A DNA stretch of 64,000 nucleotides from Shewanella decolorationis S12 (GCF_000485795.1 NZ_AXZL01000076.1:186001-250000), one strand, 5' to 3'. Counted from the stretch's first letter, positions 18,159 to 29,486 are shown. The notes: a model not told the origin generated them from the sequence alone. A program made the numbers and translations.

Positions 18159-19001
18159 TTAATCGGCCTGATGAACACGGTTGAGCGTCACTTCCCCTAA
18201 CTGGCGCATTTGCTTACGGATCCAAGCGGAGCGCTGCTCAACATAAGGTGAAGGCGGCGAGACTTTATATCGCCAAGGATTAGGCAATACCGCAGCTAAT
18301 AATGACGCCTCATAACGGGTTAATTTGGCGGCACTCTTACCAAAATAATGTTTCGATGCGGCTTCGGCGCCATATATTCCGGGGCCAAATTCGACGATAT
18401 TAAGATACACTTCGAGAATGCGCGACTTATCCCAAACCAATTCCATTAACAGGGTAAACCAGGCCTCAATTCCCTTGCGGATAAAACTGCGGCTCGACCA
18501 CATAAACAGGTTTTTCGCCGCTTGCTGACTTAAGGTACTCGCACCGCGAACCTTGTTGCCCTTTTGGTTGTATTCAATGGCCGAACTTATCGCGGCTAAG
18601 TCAAACCCCGTGTGGCTGGCAAACTTTTGATCCTCTGCGGCAATCACGGCTAATTGTAACTCAGGGGAAATTTGCTCGAGTGAGCACCATTGATGCCTAA
18701 CCTCAGTAATCGGCGCGGGCGGAAATATTGCCCGTTCAATCCGCCAAGTCCACATAGGCGGGTCAATAAAACGCAGTAGCACCACGCTAAAAATGGAGGC
18801 GAGTAATAAGCCCAAGATAAGTTTAACGAACCAAGCGACTATTCGCTTAAGGCCACGCGCTTTGGGCTTGGGCGCTGGGCGATTGGATTTGTTCCCTAGA
18901 GGACGATTGACATGATCGCGCATGGCATACATAGGGGCGGTCATCCAGTAATCCTCATCAATAATTCCATCAAAGGGGCCGTTTGCGGCAGCATTAGCCA
19001 C
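18159..19001 (-). CDS. mtgA: Monofunctional peptidoglycan glycosyltransferase MtgA
   Basis: 280 residues. A membrane anchor ([22 protein letters not shown]) precedes a GT51 domain with the catalytic motif [17 protein letters not shown], then [34 protein letters not shown] and [19 protein letters not shown]. It polymerises lipid II into glycan strands on the outer face of the inner membrane and has no transpeptidase domain. E. coli MtgA is 242 residues: the extra N-terminal 40 residues before the anchor are unusual, and the GTG start at 19001 has little ribosome binding site support. An ATG at 18944 or 18923 could be the real start. Confidence 0.9.
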   Translation of the reverse strand: MANAAANGPFDGIIDEDYWMTAPMYAMRDHVNRPLGNKSNRPAPKPKARGLKRIVAWFVKLILGLLLASIFSVVLLRFIDPPMWTWRIERAIFPPAPITEVRHQWCSLEQISPELQLAVIAAEDQKFASHTGFDLAAISSAIEYNQKGNKVRGASTLSQQAAKNLFMWSSRSFIRKGIEAWFTLLMELVWDKSRILEVYLNIVEFGPGIYGAEAASKHYFGKSAAKLTRYEASLLAAVLPNPWRYKVSPPSPYVEQRSAWIRKQMRQLGEVTLNRVHQAD

Positions 19002-19568
19002 TCAGCATAAAATAGCACAGTGTAAGTTGATGATAATATTGTCATAAACAGCGCCAAAAACCGAGCTGAATTGATGAATTAGCGAAATAAATGATGTTAA
19101 CTATGTTGGCTCAACCTCGGCAGCTTTGACCACAGCTGACCGAGGTGAAATGGGCTGATTAACTAGGGCTAGCAAGTCAATCAAACTGCTTGATACTCGC
19201 GGCGGCGAGCAAGGTCTTTTGGAAGTGCGACTGTTTTCCGTCTCGTTATATCGTTACACAGCAAACTAAGCCCATAAATAACGATATTCAACAACTTAAC
19301 TTGGCAAAATACCGACTAAGGTATATCTGCGCAGTAAACTCCCTCAAAACCATCTACGGGAACTTTGTAATATAGCTCAGAACATTCTAATGTGCATAAC
19401 TCTGTGAGTAAAAATGTACAAAAATTTTATTCTCGGTGAAAAAGCCTAATCTAAGTCTATGAAAACAAACTTTATCTGACTTTAATGACGCCAGAATGAC
19501 ACTCAAAACACTTTAACGGCAAAAGCGCTGCAAAATTAAGCAAAACATTCTTTTGGCGGCATAAAATA
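19002..19568. other. Intergenic region between mtgA and cysH
   Basis: About 570 bases with no gene that I can support. The 61-codon open frame at 19190-19375 lacks any signal or family resemblance. The left part should contain the mtgA promoter. Confidence 0.5.
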
Positions 19569-19600
19569 AAAAATGCCACAGGGAATACTGTGGCATTTTT
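19569..19600. terminator. Terminator of the cysJIH operon
   Basis: A perfect 13-bp stem (AAAAATGCCACAG and CTGTGGCATTTTT) with a six-base loop, 20 bases beyond the cysH stop. It is symmetrical enough to work in both directions. Confidence 0.88.
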
Positions 19601-19620
19601 CTATTTAATCAAATAGATGG

Positions 19621-20418
19621 TTATATTTCGTAATGCAAACCGCATTCGCGTTTTAAGCCATTAAAGCGGGTTTCTTCTTCAGTCATCCCTAATTCTAAGG
19701 GTTTACTCGAATGAGTATCCCCAACAGAAACATAACCTTGATCCCATAGAGGATGGTAAGGCAAGTCAAATTGTGTCAGATACAGGTGCACATCTTTGTT
19801 CGACCACTCGATAATCGGCAGCAGCTTAAAGCGAGTTCCGTGGATAGCCAATATCGGTAACTCTTCGCGAGTGCTCGACTGACTGCGGCGCAGTCCCGCA
19901 AACCAAGTACCGACTTCAAGTTCCGCCAAGGCACGTTGCATCGGCTCCACTTTATTGAGGCGATTGTAGCGTTCAAGACCCTCTAAGCCCTGCTCCCACA
20001 ACTTGCCAAAACGCGCTTCCTGCCATGCAGAGGTCATCGGCGCTTGGTAAACCTTAAGGTTTAAGGATAAACGCTCGGTAAGCTGGTCAATAAACTGATA
20101 TGTTTCAGGAAAGAGGTAGCCAGTATCCGTTAAGATCACCGGAATATCCGATTGCACCTGACTCACCATATGCAGCATCACCGCCGCCTGGATCCCAAAA
20201 CTGGATGACAGCGCGTGATTACCCGGCAGATAGGCTAAGCCCCAGAGCACTCGCTCTTGAGCCGTCAATCCGGCCAAGAAGCGATTAATGCGCTCCAGTT
20301 CCGCTTGCTGCACATCCTTAGGTGCCATTAGCAGCGCTTTAAGTTCGCTGTGACTTACCACGCTCTGCAACGCGTTCGGCAAGCCGGAACCCGTTACCCC
20401 AGAATCAAGATCAGCCAT
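19621..20418 (-). CDS. cysH: Phosphoadenosine phosphosulfate reductase CysH
   Basis: 265 residues. The PP-loop-like region [36 protein letters not shown] and the [12 protein letters not shown] loop bind PAPS. The C-terminal ECGLHYEI carries the single redox cysteine that attacks the sulfonate. There are no CC pairs for an iron-sulfur cluster, so this is the thioredoxin-dependent PAPS type, which agrees with the presence of cysC. ATG at 20418 lies inside the end of cysI (8-base overlap), with AAGGA upstream, so the genes are translationally coupled; a longer in-frame start at 20436 is unlikely. Confidence 0.96.
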   Translation of the reverse strand: MADLDSGVTGSGLPNALQSVVSHSELKALLMAPKDVQQAELERINRFLAGLTAQERVLWGLAYLPGNHALSSSFGIQAAVMLHMVSQVQSDIPVILTDTGYLFPETYQFIDQLTERLSLNLKVYQAPMTSAWQEARFGKLWEQGLEGLERYNRLNKVEPMQRALAELEVGTWFAGLRRSQSSTREELPILAIHGTRFKLLPIIEWSNKDVHLYLTQFDLPYHPLWDQGYVSVGDTHSSKPLELGMTEEETRFNGLKRECGLHYEI

Positions 20419-22108
20419 GGAAATCCTTAGCGGCATCGATTACCGCCTTCACTACGCCCGTGCGGACGGTGAAGTTACCAAAGGTTTCGCCTGCATTACG
20501 CTCAACCGCGTAGCGGGCAAATAATGCATCCAATTCAGCGAGAATTTCAGCCTCTTGGATATTCTCTCTGTACATCTTATTCAGGCGAGTACCTTCGAAG
20601 TTGGCCCCGAGATACAGGTTATAGCGACCCGGCGCCTTACCCACTAAGCCGATTTCGGCGGCAAATGGGCGCGCACAACCGTTTGGACAGCCGGTCATAC
20701 GCACCACTATGGCTTGATCGCTAATACCATTTTTAGCCTGCAGCGCATCGATATGGTCGATAAACTCAGGGAAATAACGCTCTGCTTCCGCCATCGCCAA
20801 TGGACAGGTTGGCAAGGCCACACAGGCAATCGAATGACCGCGAGTTTGGGTCAGCACTTGGCCGAGTAAACCGTGTTTACGGGCAAGGCCTTCGATGGTT
20901 GCTTTATCCTCGGGAGCCACACCAGCAATAATCATATTCTGGTTTGACGTCATGCGGAAATCGCCCTTGTGGATCTTCGCGATTTCACGCATGCCGGTTT
21001 GTAAACTCTTACCAGGCACGTCTTTAATACGGCCACTTTCGATAAACAGGGTTAAATGCCACTTACCATCGACACCTTCGACCCAGCCGTAACGATCGCC
21101 GCGATCGCCAATCACTACATCACGCTTAGGTTCAAATTTGACGCCAGCTCTTGCTTCCACTTCGGCCTTAAACTTCTCATAGCCATGGTCGACGATGGTG
21201 TATTTCAGGCGCGAACGCTTACGGTTGGTACGATTACCCCAATCACGCTGCACTGTCATCACAGCTTCGGCAAACTTCATCACGTCTTCAGTTTTGATAA
21301 AGCCAAAGTCATCGGCCAAGCGCGGAAAGGTTTCGACTTCACCGTGGGTCGAGCCCATGCCGCCGCCAGCGGTCAGGTTAAAACCGACTAATTCGCCATT
21401 TTCGGCCACAGCAATAAAGCCTAAGTCGTTAGTGTAGACATCAACATCGTTATCCGGCGGTACGGCAACGGCCATCTTAAACTTACGTGGCAAGTAGGTC
21501 TTGCCATACACAGGTTCAACGGTTTCGTCTTCTGTGGTCAGCAACTTCTCTTCGTCTAACCAAATCTCGGCGTAGGCACGAGTGTGGGGCAGCAGGTGAT
21601 CAGACAGCTTTTTCGCGACTTCATAGGCCTGCGCATGCAGTTTAGATTCGACCGGATTCGGGTTACACATCACGTTACGGTTAACGTCACCACAGGCGGC
21701 GATAGAATCGAGCGCCTCACGGTCCAAGCCTTGAATAATGGTCTTGAGGTTACGCTTTGGAATACCGTGGTATTGGAATGTCTGACGTGTGGTTAAACGA
21801 ATGCTGTTAGAGCTGGTGAGCGTCGAGGCAATTTCATCCACACCTAACCATTGCTTAGGTGTACACACACCGCCTGGCACGCGAGCACGTAACATAAAGC
21901 TATATAAAGGCTCGAGTTTTTGCTCTTTACGCTCGTTACGTAAATCGCGGTCATCCTGCTGATAGAAGCCGTGGAATTTGATCAATTGCTGATCGCCATC
22001 GCTAAAACTGCCCGTTACAGAGGAATCTAATCCCTCTTTAATAGTGCCACGCAGATAATCACTGTCGGTCTTTAGGTATTCGTTTAATGCTAACTTTTGC
22101 TCACTCAT
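20411..22108 (-). CDS. cysI: Sulfite reductase hemoprotein subunit CysI
   Basis: 565 residues. The siroheme/[4Fe-4S] ligands lie in [20 protein letters not shown] and the C-terminal [23 protein letters not shown]. Other signatures: [31 protein letters not shown] and [10 protein letters not shown]. It reduces sulfite to sulfide with six electrons from CysJ. The siroheme would start from CobA's precorrin-2. It lies between cysJ (74 bases upstream) and cysH (overlapping). Confidence 0.97.
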   Translation of the reverse strand: MSEQKLALNEYLKTDSDYLRGTIKEGLDSSVTGSFSDGDQQLIKFHGFYQQDDRDLRNERKEQKLEPLYSFMLRARVPGGVCTPKQWLGVDEIASTLTSSNSIRLTTRQTFQYHGIPKRNLKTIIQGLDREALDSIAACGDVNRNVMCNPNPVESKLHAQAYEVAKKLSDHLLPHTRAYAEIWLDEEKLLTTEDETVEPVYGKTYLPRKFKMAVAVPPDNDVDVYTNDLGFIAVAENGELVGFNLTAGGGMGSTHGEVETFPRLADDFGFIKTEDVMKFAEAVMTVQRDWGNRTNRKRSRLKYTIVDHGYEKFKAEVEARAGVKFEPKRDVVIGDRGDRYGWVEGVDGKWHLTLFIESGRIKDVPGKSLQTGMREIAKIHKGDFRMTSNQNMIIAGVAPEDKATIEGLARKHGLLGQVLTQTRGHSIACVALPTCPLAMAEAERYFPEFIDHIDALQAKNGISDQAIVVRMTGCPNGCARPFAAEIGLVGKAPGRYNLYLGANFEGTRLNKMYRENIQEAEILAELDALFARYAVERNAGETFGNFTVRTGVVKAVIDAAKDFHG

Positions 22109-22182
22109 GGCAACTGCCTCTTAAAATTCGTTCGGTGGCAGTATCTCAGTGGATACTGCTCTCTATCTTTGGGATCGATTAA

Positions 22183-23994
22183 TTAGTACACGTCTTTTTG
22201 GTAACGTTTATGACTGCGCAGGGTCTCAAAATATTCTTCCGCCGCCTCGCTCGACAGTCCGCCAAACTCCACCGCAACCTCAAGTAAGGCTTGGTGCACG
22301 TCCTTAGCCATTCGCTCCGCATCACCGCAGATATAGAGATGTGCGCCATTTTGCAGCCATTGCCACAGGGCTTGCCCCTGTTCTTTAATACGGTGCTGCA
22401 CGTAAATCTTATGGGCTTGATCCCGCGAAAATGCTACATCGATACGGGTTAAATCGCCGTTTTTCAGATACTGTTGCCACTCGGTTTGATACAGGAAGTC
22501 CTGCTCAAAATGCGGGTTGCCGAAGAATAACCAGCTATCGCCCTCAGCGCCTTGCGCCACGCGCTCCTGCATAAAGGCGCGAAACGGCGCAACCCCTGTG
22601 CCAGGACCAATCATGATGACTGGCGTTTGTGGATCTTCAGGTAAACGGAAATGCTTGTTCGGTTCAACATACACTTTTACTTCGGCACCTTCCTGTGCCG
22701 AGGCTAAGAAGTGAGAAGCACCGCCAAAACGCGTTTGCCCTTGATGCTCATCCTCCACTAAGGCCACGGTGAGATGCACTTCAGTATCGACCTCACTTTG
22801 GCTCGAGGCGATGGAGTAGAGTCTCGGTGTTAATGGGCGTAATAGCTCCACTAACTTGTTTGCATCGAGATTAGCGTCAGGCTTGAGCTTGTAATTAGCC
22901 ACTAAGTCTGCAAATTGATGATGTAAGATAAACTGGCGAACCTGTTCTTTATCTTCGCTCAGTGCAAGTAGCTCAGGGCTAGCGGACAACTCGGCCCAGG
23001 CTTTGACTAAACCAGGATATAACTGTGTCAGCTCTTTCTTCTCGATTAAGGCTTGTTTGAGGCTGATGGATTCATTAGCGACAGTCACCTTGGTATCGGC
23101 CGCTAACCCTAAGCCCGCTAAAATTTCATCGACTAAGGTGTCGCTATTGCTAAACCACACCCCAAGGGCATCACCGACTTCGTAACGCAGTCCTGACTCG
23201 CCTAAATCGATTTCAACGTGGCGTACGTCTCGGTCTGAACCACGTCCAGTGATCTTCTGGCTCACCAACACTTCTGCACTGTAAGGGTGTTGCTTAGTAA
23301 ATTCGCTCTCGCTGGCAACTTGTGCCGAGCCGGTATCATTGAGCGCCACCACCTTAGCCGTGGTTTGAATAAGTGGCTTCACCGCAGTAAGCACATCGGC
23401 GTGCCACTGTCCGGCCGCAGCCTCATAGTCCACATCACACTCAACCAACGGCAATAAGGCTTTAGCGCCTAACGCCGAAAGCCGCGCATCAAAGTCTTTA
23501 CCTGTCTGGCAGAAGAACTCATAGCTCGAATCGCCCAGCGCCAACACAGAGTAATGCAGGTTGTTTAATTGAGGTGCACGTTTCGATGCTAAAAATTTAT
23601 GTAATTCAATCGCATCATCCGGCGCTTCACCTTCACCATGGGTACTGACCACCAGCAATAGCAAGGTTTCTTGCTTGAGTTGGCGCACATTATATTCACC
23701 CATAGAGGCTAAATTCACACTATAGCCCTGTGCCTTTGCCTTATCGGCCAAAGCTTTAGCAATACCACGGCCATTGCCAGTTTGACTGCCATAAAGAATG
23801 GTCACTGTCTGCGCCGCCTGAGCGTCGGATACGGGCGCGAGCTGAGCCTGATTGCCCGCATTAGCCGTTGCGGCTAAATAACCGCTCACCCAAGCAAGTT
23901 GCACCGCGTTTAATTCAGCGGTGAGTTGTTTCAGCTTTTCGACCTGCGGTTGCGACAGGGGTGAAGCCAGTGATGAAAGTTCTTTTAACAACAT
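22183..23994 (-). CDS. cysJ: Sulfite reductase flavoprotein subunit CysJ
   Basis: 603 residues (E. coli 599). Domains in order: flavodoxin domain (VTILYGSQTGNGRGIAKALA near residue 66, VVSTHGEGEAPDDA), then a ferredoxin-reductase-like FAD region with RLYSIASSQSEVDTEVHLTV and GGASHFLAS, and an NADPH region with VIMIGPGTGVAPFRAFMQER. It ends in the family's typical KRYQKDVY. It moves electrons from NADPH through FAD and FMN to CysI. It is the first gene of the leftward cysJIH operon. Confidence 0.97.
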   Translation of the reverse strand: MLLKELSSLASPLSQPQVEKLKQLTAELNAVQLAWVSGYLAATANAGNQAQLAPVSDAQAAQTVTILYGSQTGNGRGIAKALADKAKAQGYSVNLASMGEYNVRQLKQETLLLLVVSTHGEGEAPDDAIELHKFLASKRAPQLNNLHYSVLALGDSSYEFFCQTGKDFDARLSALGAKALLPLVECDVDYEAAAGQWHADVLTAVKPLIQTTAKVVALNDTGSAQVASESEFTKQHPYSAEVLVSQKITGRGSDRDVRHVEIDLGESGLRYEVGDALGVWFSNSDTLVDEILAGLGLAADTKVTVANESISLKQALIEKKELTQLYPGLVKAWAELSASPELLALSEDKEQVRQFILHHQFADLVANYKLKPDANLDANKLVELLRPLTPRLYSIASSQSEVDTEVHLTVALVEDEHQGQTRFGGASHFLASAQEGAEVKVYVEPNKHFRLPEDPQTPVIMIGPGTGVAPFRAFMQERVAQGAEGDSWLFFGNPHFEQDFLYQTEWQQYLKNGDLTRIDVAFSRDQAHKIYVQHRIKEQGQALWQWLQNGAHLYICGDAERMAKDVHQALLEVAVEFGGLSSEAAEEYFETLRSHKRYQKDVY

Positions 23995-24411
23995 GAGACG
24001 GCCCTATGACAGTGTAATGTCCTGCAGATTAACGTGGTTTTAGAAAAGCAAAAAAGAATAATATTTGATTTTTAATTCCATTTTGGAATATACAAAGCGC
24101 AAAATTTAAGCTACAAAAGTGTGCACTGGTTAAAAGTTTTTGATACGACCAGTTCAGAAACGGCCAGCTTGAGCAATATGCGCTTGTGTCAAACCAAAGT
24201 ATTGCCACAATGGTGACGAGCCTGCTGTACAGTGACCTCTGTTGCTCGCAAAGAAGTTTGTTTTCAAGCACAAATTTCATACCAAGATTGAATGCGCTAA
24301 CTGTCACAACTGAATAAACGAGTCCATTCTTACCGCGGCCTAGCCCTACCTAGGTTTAGCTCAGGGGAAGCACTCAGGCGGAACGATTATATAAACCACC
24401 AGGGAGTAATC
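23995..24411. other. Divergent intergenic region cysJ / pntA
   Basis: A 417-base spacer with promoters for the cysJIH operon (leftward) and pntAB (rightward). The reading frame at 24029-24307 shows no coding character. AGGGAG at 24401-24406 is the ribosome binding site of pntA. A CysB site is expected but not placed. Confidence 0.55.
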
Positions 24412-25938
24412 ATGCAGATTGGAATACCGAGAGAGAGTCTCGCCGGTGAGACTCGGGTCGCCGCGACCCCTGCCACCGTCGAACAACTTAAAAAGCTCGG
24501 CTTTGAAGTTGTTGTTGAGGCCAATGCTGGCTTACTGTCTAGCTTTGACGATGCCGCTTTTGAAGCCGCTGGGGCGAAGATCACGGCAGAGGTTTGGCAA
24601 GCGGATCTGATTTTTAAAGTCAATGCACCGACCGATGCTGAAATTGCGCAAATTAAAGAAGGCGCGACCTTAATCAGCTTTATCTGGCCCGCTCAAAATC
24701 CAGAGTTGGTCGAGAAACTGTCTAAACGCAACATCAATGTGATGGCGATGGACATGGTGCCACGTATTTCCCGTGCCCAATCCCTCGATGCTCTCTCCTC
24801 TATGGCCAATATCGGCGGTTATCGCGCCGTTGTTGAAGCCGCGCACCACTTTGGCCGTTTCTTTACCGGACAAATTACCGCCGCGGGTAAGGTTCCTCCA
24901 GCAAAAGTGCTGGTGATTGGTGCCGGTGTGGCGGGTCTTGCCGCCATTGGTACCGCAGGTTCGTTAGGCGCCATAGTACGCGCCTTCGACACACGCTTAG
25001 AAGTGGCCGAACAAATCGAATCCATGGGTGGCCAGTTCCTTAAACTGGACTTCACCAATGAAGATGGCAGCTCATCGGACGGTTACGCTAAAACCATGTC
25101 GGACGAGTTTATCGCCGCCGAAATGGCACTGTTTGCCGAGCAAGCCAAAGAAGTCGATATCATCATTACCACAGCGCTGATCCCAGGCCGCCCAGCACCT
25201 AAGCTCATCACCAAGGCTATGGTCGACAGCATGAAGCCCGGCTCTGTGATTGTCGATATGGCCGCACAAGCGGGCGGTAACTGTGAATACACTCAGCCAA
25301 GCGAGCTGTTTGTGACCGAGAATGGCGTTAAAGTCATCGGCTTTACCGATCTTCCCGGCCGCCTACCTGCGCAGTCTTCACAGCTTTACGGAACTAACTT
25401 AGTCAACCTGATGAAGTTAATGTGTAAAGAGAAAAACGGCGTCGCCAGCATCAACTTCGATGATGTGGTCATGCGCAATATGACAGTGGTCAAAGCTGGC
25501 GAAGTGACCTTCCCGCCACCGGCGATTTCGGTGTCGGCCGCGCCCGCCAAACCTGCGGCTAAGGTCGAAGCCAAAGCGGCAGAGGACAAAAAGCCATCCA
25601 AACTTAAGTATATTCTCGCCGCCCTTGGGGCTGCGGGTTTTGCCGCGGTTGCCTCGGTTGCTCCGGCCGAGTTCTTATCCCACTTTACGGTTTTTGTCCT
25701 GTCCTGCGTGGTGGGCTATTACGTGGTGTGGAACGTATCCCACTCACTACATACGCCTTTAATGTCAGTGACTAACGCGATTTCGGGCATTATCGTGGTC
25801 GGCGCCTTGCTGCAAATTGGACAAGGTTCAACCTTGGTCACTGTGCTGGCGTTTATCGCCGTGCTGATCGCCAGTATTAACATCTTCGGCGGCTTTACCG
25901 TCACTCAGCGCATGCTGAAGATGTTCCGTAAAGATTAA
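24412..25938 (+). CDS. pntA: NAD(P) transhydrogenase subunit alpha PntA
   Basis: 508 residues (E. coli 510). The NAD(H)-binding dI domain includes [31 protein letters not shown] at the start, the nucleotide motif [30 protein letters not shown], and [26 protein letters not shown]. It ends in about four membrane helices ([39 protein letters not shown]). It works with PntB as a proton-driven enzyme that reduces NADP+ with NADH. An Ala/Lys-rich linker ([18 protein letters not shown]) joins the domains. pntB starts 11 bases later. Confidence 0.97.
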   Translation: MQIGIPRESLAGETRVAATPATVEQLKKLGFEVVVEANAGLLSSFDDAAFEAAGAKITAEVWQADLIFKVNAPTDAEIAQIKEGATLISFIWPAQNPELVEKLSKRNINVMAMDMVPRISRAQSLDALSSMANIGGYRAVVEAAHHFGRFFTGQITAAGKVPPAKVLVIGAGVAGLAAIGTAGSLGAIVRAFDTRLEVAEQIESMGGQFLKLDFTNEDGSSSDGYAKTMSDEFIAAEMALFAEQAKEVDIIITTALIPGRPAPKLITKAMVDSMKPGSVIVDMAAQAGGNCEYTQPSELFVTENGVKVIGFTDLPGRLPAQSSQLYGTNLVNLMKLMCKEKNGVASINFDDVVMRNMTVVKAGEVTFPPPAISVSAAPAKPAAKVEAKAAEDKKPSKLKYILAALGAAGFAAVASVAPAEFLSHFTVFVLSCVVGYYVVWNVSHSLHTPLMSVTNAISGIIVVGALLQIGQGSTLVTVLAFIAVLIASINIFGGFTVTQRMLKMFRKD

Positions 25939-25949
25939 GGGGGTATAAC

Positions 25950-27434
25950 GTGTCTCAAGGACTGGTAACAGCAGCTTACATTATTGCCGCCGTGCTCTTT
26001 ATCTTCAGTCTCGCAGGATTGTCGAAGCAAGAAACGGCCAAACACGGCAATTTATTTGGTATCACAGGTATGGCCATTGCCCTACTGGCGACCATTTTTA
26101 ATCCTGACACCAGCGGTGTCGCCTGGATTATTGTCGCCATGGTGATTGGTGGTGCCATCGGCGTGCGTTTAGCACTTAAAGTCGAAATGACGGAAATGCC
26201 CGAACTGGTCGCAGTACTCCACAGCTTTGTGGGTATGGCAGCGGTATTAGTGGGCTTTAACAGCTTTATCGACCTACACCCAGAGCAAGTATCGCAAGTG
26301 GTTGTGGCCGTTGGCGGAGATATCAACTCCACCTTAGCGGCGGTGCAGGATGCGCTAAGCGAAGCGGCCAAAGCCGCCGAGAAAGCCCATTTAACTGGCG
26401 CTATGCTCAACATTCACTTAGTGGAAGTATTCCTCGGGATCTTTATCGGTGCAGTAACCTTCACGGGTTCTATCGTGGCCTTCGGTAAGTTACGCGGATT
26501 AATTTCTTCAAAACCTTTGATGTTGCCACATCGCCATAAACTGAACCTCGCAGCGGTATTGGTATCGCTTGGCCTGTTGGTGTACTTCGTGCAAACCGGT
26601 GGCACTATGCCTGCCCTGCTGTTGATGACACTTATCGCCTTCGCCTTTGGCTGGCATTTAGTGGCTTCAATCGGCGGTGCTGACATGCCAGTTGTGGTCT
26701 CAATGCTGAACTCCTACTCAGGTTGGGCGGCAGCGGCAGCGGGCTTTATGCTGTCAAACGATCTGCTGATTGTGACAGGTGCGCTCGTGGGCTCATCGGG
26801 TGCGATTCTGTCTTACATCATGTGTAAGGCGATGAACCGCTCGTTCATTTCTGTTATCGCAGGTGGATTTGGTACCGATGGTGTGGCCTCATCTGGCGAT
26901 GAAGAAATGGGAGAATACCGCGAAACCAACGCTGAAGATGTGGCTGACATGCTGAAAAACGCGACTTCTGTCATCATCACCCCAGGCTATGGTATGGCAG
27001 TGGCACAGGCGCAATATCCTGTAGCTGAAATCACCCAAAAACTGCGTGATCGCGGCGTGAAGGTGCGCTTTGGTATTCACCCTGTGGCGGGTCGCTTACC
27101 TGGCCATATGAACGTGCTCTTGGCTGAAGCCAAAGTGCCCTACGATATCGTGCTCGAAATGGACGAAATCAACGAGGACTTTAGCGATACCGACGTAGTG
27201 CTCGTCATTGGTGCCAACGATACGGTGAACCCTGCGGCGATGGAAGATCCGGGCAGCCCAATTGCGGGCATGCCAGTGCTCGAAGTGTGGAAAGCGCAAA
27301 ACGTGATTGGCTTTAAACGCTCGATGAACACAGGTTATGCGGGTGTACAAAACCCACTGTTCTTTAAAGATAATACTCAAATGCTGTTCGGCGATGCGAA
27401 GGCCAGCGTTGAGGCGATTTTAAAAGCGCTGTAA
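25950..27434 (+). CDS. pntB: NAD(P) transhydrogenase subunit beta PntB
   Basis: 494 residues with a GTG start and a ribosome binding site AAGGGG just upstream. The N-terminal membrane domain has about nine helices ([43 protein letters not shown]). The C-terminal NADP-binding dIII domain contains [64 protein letters not shown] and [31 protein letters not shown]. It works together with PntA to make NADPH from the proton gradient. Confidence 0.97.
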   Translation: MSQGLVTAAYIIAAVLFIFSLAGLSKQETAKHGNLFGITGMAIALLATIFNPDTSGVAWIIVAMVIGGAIGVRLALKVEMTEMPELVAVLHSFVGMAAVLVGFNSFIDLHPEQVSQVVVAVGGDINSTLAAVQDALSEAAKAAEKAHLTGAMLNIHLVEVFLGIFIGAVTFTGSIVAFGKLRGLISSKPLMLPHRHKLNLAAVLVSLGLLVYFVQTGGTMPALLLMTLIAFAFGWHLVASIGGADMPVVVSMLNSYSGWAAAAAGFMLSNDLLIVTGALVGSSGAILSYIMCKAMNRSFISVIAGGFGTDGVASSGDEEMGEYRETNAEDVADMLKNATSVIITPGYGMAVAQAQYPVAEITQKLRDRGVKVRFGIHPVAGRLPGHMNVLLAEAKVPYDIVLEMDEINEDFSDTDVVLVIGANDTVNPAAMEDPGSPIAGMPVLEVWKAQNVIGFKRSMNTGYAGVQNPLFFKDNTQMLFGDAKASVEAILKAL

Positions 27435-27458
27435 TGCTTAAGTTTGCTTGTTAATCAT

Positions 27459-27482
27459 AAAGGGAGCCACTTGGCTCCCTTT
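27459..27482 (+). terminator. Terminator of pntAB
   Basis: AAAGGGAGCC and GGCTCCCTTT around a four-base loop, followed by ATCTTTTC. Confidence 0.85.
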
Positions 27483-27578
27483 ATCTTTTCCCCTGTTTAG
27501 GGATGTGTTTTCACACGTTTTTAAGCCAGCTCAGCTAGTCTCAGCGCAATTTCTCGCTTCTGATAAACGGAGATCTTC

Positions 27579-27965
27579 ATGCTGCTTGGATTATTTATTC
27601 TGTCGGCAATATTAATCAAAACGTCGTTATTAGGACTGGGTTGGATATCAATAGGTATCGGCGTTGGAGGTTATCTTTTTTGCCGTTTTTACCAAATTAA
27701 TCTTGCAGACCTACTGGTCAAAAAATTTAGACGGCTTTTTATCAGTGGGGCGATATTGCATCTGCTGCTGTATGTCGGCCTTATCGTAAAACTCTTCCTT
27801 ATCGATAGCCTAGAGGATATTCCGGCCTTTTTAATCAGTCATTTGGTATTCCATCATGCACTCTGCGCAATGATTGCAGCCGCCCTTACTTTTATGGCAA
27901 TTGGCGTTTACCTTAGCCAACAAAAGCTAAAGCAGGCAAATATCACTCCCCCAATCGCGAGCTAA
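27579..27965 (+). CDS. Small integral membrane protein of unknown function
   Basis: 128 residues with about four hydrophobic spans: LLGLFILSAILIKTSLLGLGW, ISIGIGVGGYLFCRFY, LFISGAILHLLLYVGLIVKLFLI and LVFHHALCAMIAAALTFMAIGVYL. Positive residues cluster in the loop KKFRRLF. Three histidines fall in or near helices (HLLLYV, HLVFHHAL), which could hint at cofactor or metal binding, but I do not recognise the family. A single gene between terminators. Confidence 0.6.
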   Translation: MLLGLFILSAILIKTSLLGLGWISIGIGVGGYLFCRFYQINLADLLVKKFRRLFISGAILHLLLYVGLIVKLFLIDSLEDIPAFLISHLVFHHALCAMIAAALTFMAIGVYLSQQKLKQANITPPIAS

Positions 27966-27982
27966 TTTACCCCCTAAAAAGC

Positions 27983-28007
27983 CAAAAGGAGCCCAAGGCT
28001 CCTTTTG
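27983..28007. terminator. Bidirectional terminator
   Basis: CAAAAGGAGCC and GGCTCCTTTTG with a three-base loop, between the small membrane protein gene and the convergent TetR gene. Confidence 0.85.
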
Positions 28008-28025
28008 ATAGCAATTCATTTTTGA

Positions 28026-28505
28026 TTATGCCGCTTTGGCAACATCAAAATTTGACAGCAGCATGACCGCAGTACGGCCTAATAGGTGATTGATGGTGCG
28101 ATCGCCGACCAATCCTAATTCAGCAATGGCTTGCTGACGTGCTGTGCTGACCGCTCTGAAGAGGGTAATTTCATTATTCGCGCCACCACAGAGGCTGAAG
28201 AATAATCTTAACACTGCGCGGTAATGCTCTTCTTGCATCGCTTGCATCCAAGAGGCCTCTAAAGCTTCTTGGCTAGAAAAATCGAGCGCTGCAACAAATA
28301 AATTGCCAATACGACTATCTAAACGGATTAAGAAGTCGTTTTTACGCGGAAAGTGATGACTAATACCAGTGCGGCTAATCCCCGTTGCTTCAGATAACGT
28401 GGTATAAGACATCGTCTCAAAGCCAATAGTCAAAATTTGTCTTAACGCTTCATCCATAATCTGATTGATGGTTTGCTCTGTCTGTACTCGTGAGCGCTTA
28501 GCCAT
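28026..28505 (-). CDS. TetR-family transcriptional regulator (short)
   Basis: 159 residues. The N-terminal helix-turn-helix is clear: INQIMDEALRQILTIGFETMSYTTLSEATGISRTGISHHFPRKNDFLIRL. The rest is a short helical ligand domain (HYRAVLRLFFSLCGGANNEITLFRAVSTARQQAIAEL), shorter than the usual 190-220 residues. A cysteine (LFFSLCGGANN) may sense redox state. It begins about 170 bases from the metallopeptidase-like gene, and its target is not evident. It might regulate its own promoter in 28506-28658. Confidence 0.85.
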   Translation of the reverse strand: MAKRSRVQTEQTINQIMDEALRQILTIGFETMSYTTLSEATGISRTGISHHFPRKNDFLIRLDSRIGNLFVAALDFSSQEALEASWMQAMQEEHYRAVLRLFFSLCGGANNEITLFRAVSTARQQAIAELGLVGDRTINHLLGRTAVMLLSNFDVAKAA

Positions 28506-28658
28506 AGTAAAGTCTCCCGTTGTTCTTTTTGTGGGATAGAGCTTACCAAAGCCTTTCAGGGATTACTGCTGTTTGGAAACGCCAAACAAGTGTATTTCGC
28601 TTTTGTTCAGCTAGGGTTCAGTTTGAAACAGTGGATTTTACTGATTACATTAACATCT

Positions 28659-29486
28659 TTATAACATCGAATTTTGTACTAACCAGTCATGTGCCTTTGC
28701 CTCTCCCATTAGCACTATCAACGTAGGTGCAAGAAAACGACCCAGCTCAGGCTTACGCCAAGATAGGTATTCTGGTAGGGGTTGCAGCACAGCCTCACCA
28801 AAAGTGCGCTGCATTAAACTGGAGTATTCGCGTAAATTCTGCGGTTCGATTTGCGTGATTTGGGAGTAAAAATTGACTACAAAATCACGATATTGGCTGT
28901 AACCGGCGATTTGGCTCACTTGATACTTTTTTAACACCTGTATCATCATAGGGCTAGTCCAGTGAGACATATACTGCGGGCTTGTTAACGCCGCAAGATT
29001 GCGCCTATGATATTGCTGCCAAGCTAAATCAAGATTACCTTTGGCCTTGGCAATACGCCAAATCAAGTAAATATCCGCTAACCATTCATGCTGATAAGCC
29101 GTTAATTCATTTGGTAAAACATCGCCCTGTAACCCAATATTTTCAAGGTGACCTAACTCATGCCACAGGGTTAATTGTGCCTGTTCTTTGAGGTCATATT
29201 GATAGGTTGTACCATCGATATTGAGCAGTTGAAAATCTGGTGTTTCTCGCTCATTTACCAGGATTAGACCGGAGAAATGACTATCATCGATGGGTAACAC
29301 CATTGCACTGCGAAGCCCAAGCTCTGTTTTAAACAGGGCCTCGCTGTAGGGGAGCTGTTTACGAACCTGAGTTGGAAATGTTGCCAGACACTGACTCAAT
29401 TGCGCTAACGGACAAATTAATGCCTGCTTGTCGCCAATAGGCACCCAAGTCAGGCTTGAAATCAGTGTCAGGGCAATGAGACTCAC
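28659..29486 (-). CDS. HELGH metallopeptidase-like protein coupled to hldE
   Basis: 275 residues with a hydrophobic N-terminus ([15 protein letters not shown]) that may be a signal peptide. The zinc motif is LWHELGH at residues 107-113 (HExxH), followed by [22 protein letters not shown]134 in HEWLAD is the best third ligand, as in gluzincins. The rest is helical and I do not match it to a named family. The GTG start at 29486 overlaps the TGA stop of hldE (GTGA), so it is likely translated by coupling. The genomic link to heptose synthesis is notable, but the activity is unproven. Confidence 0.6.
   Translation of the reverse strand: MSLIALTLISSLTWVPIGDKQALICPLAQLSQCLATFPTQVRKQLPYSEALFKTELGLRSAMVLPIDDSHFSGLILVNERETPDFQLLNIDGTTYQYDLKEQAQLTLWHELGHLENIGLQGDVLPNELTAYQHEWLADIYLIWRIAKAKGNLDLAWQQYHRRNLAALTSPQYMSHWTSPMMIQVLKKYQVSQIAGYSQYRDFVVNFYSQITQIEPQNLREYSSLMQRTFGEAVLQPLPEYLSWRKPELGRFLAPTLIVLMGEAKAHDWLVQNSML

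Noticed and set aside
19190-19375. Open frame of 61 codons between mtgA and cysH
   Set aside because: No start signal, no resemblance to a known family, and AT-rich composition unlike the neighbouring genes.
24029-24307. Open frame of 92 codons, minus strand, upstream of cysJ
   Set aside because: It lies in the divergent regulatory spacer, has no ribosome binding site or family resemblance and odd composition.
25976-26413. 145-codon minus-strand frame opposite pntB
   Set aside because: Antisense shadow of pntB; its composition follows the codon pattern of the real gene.
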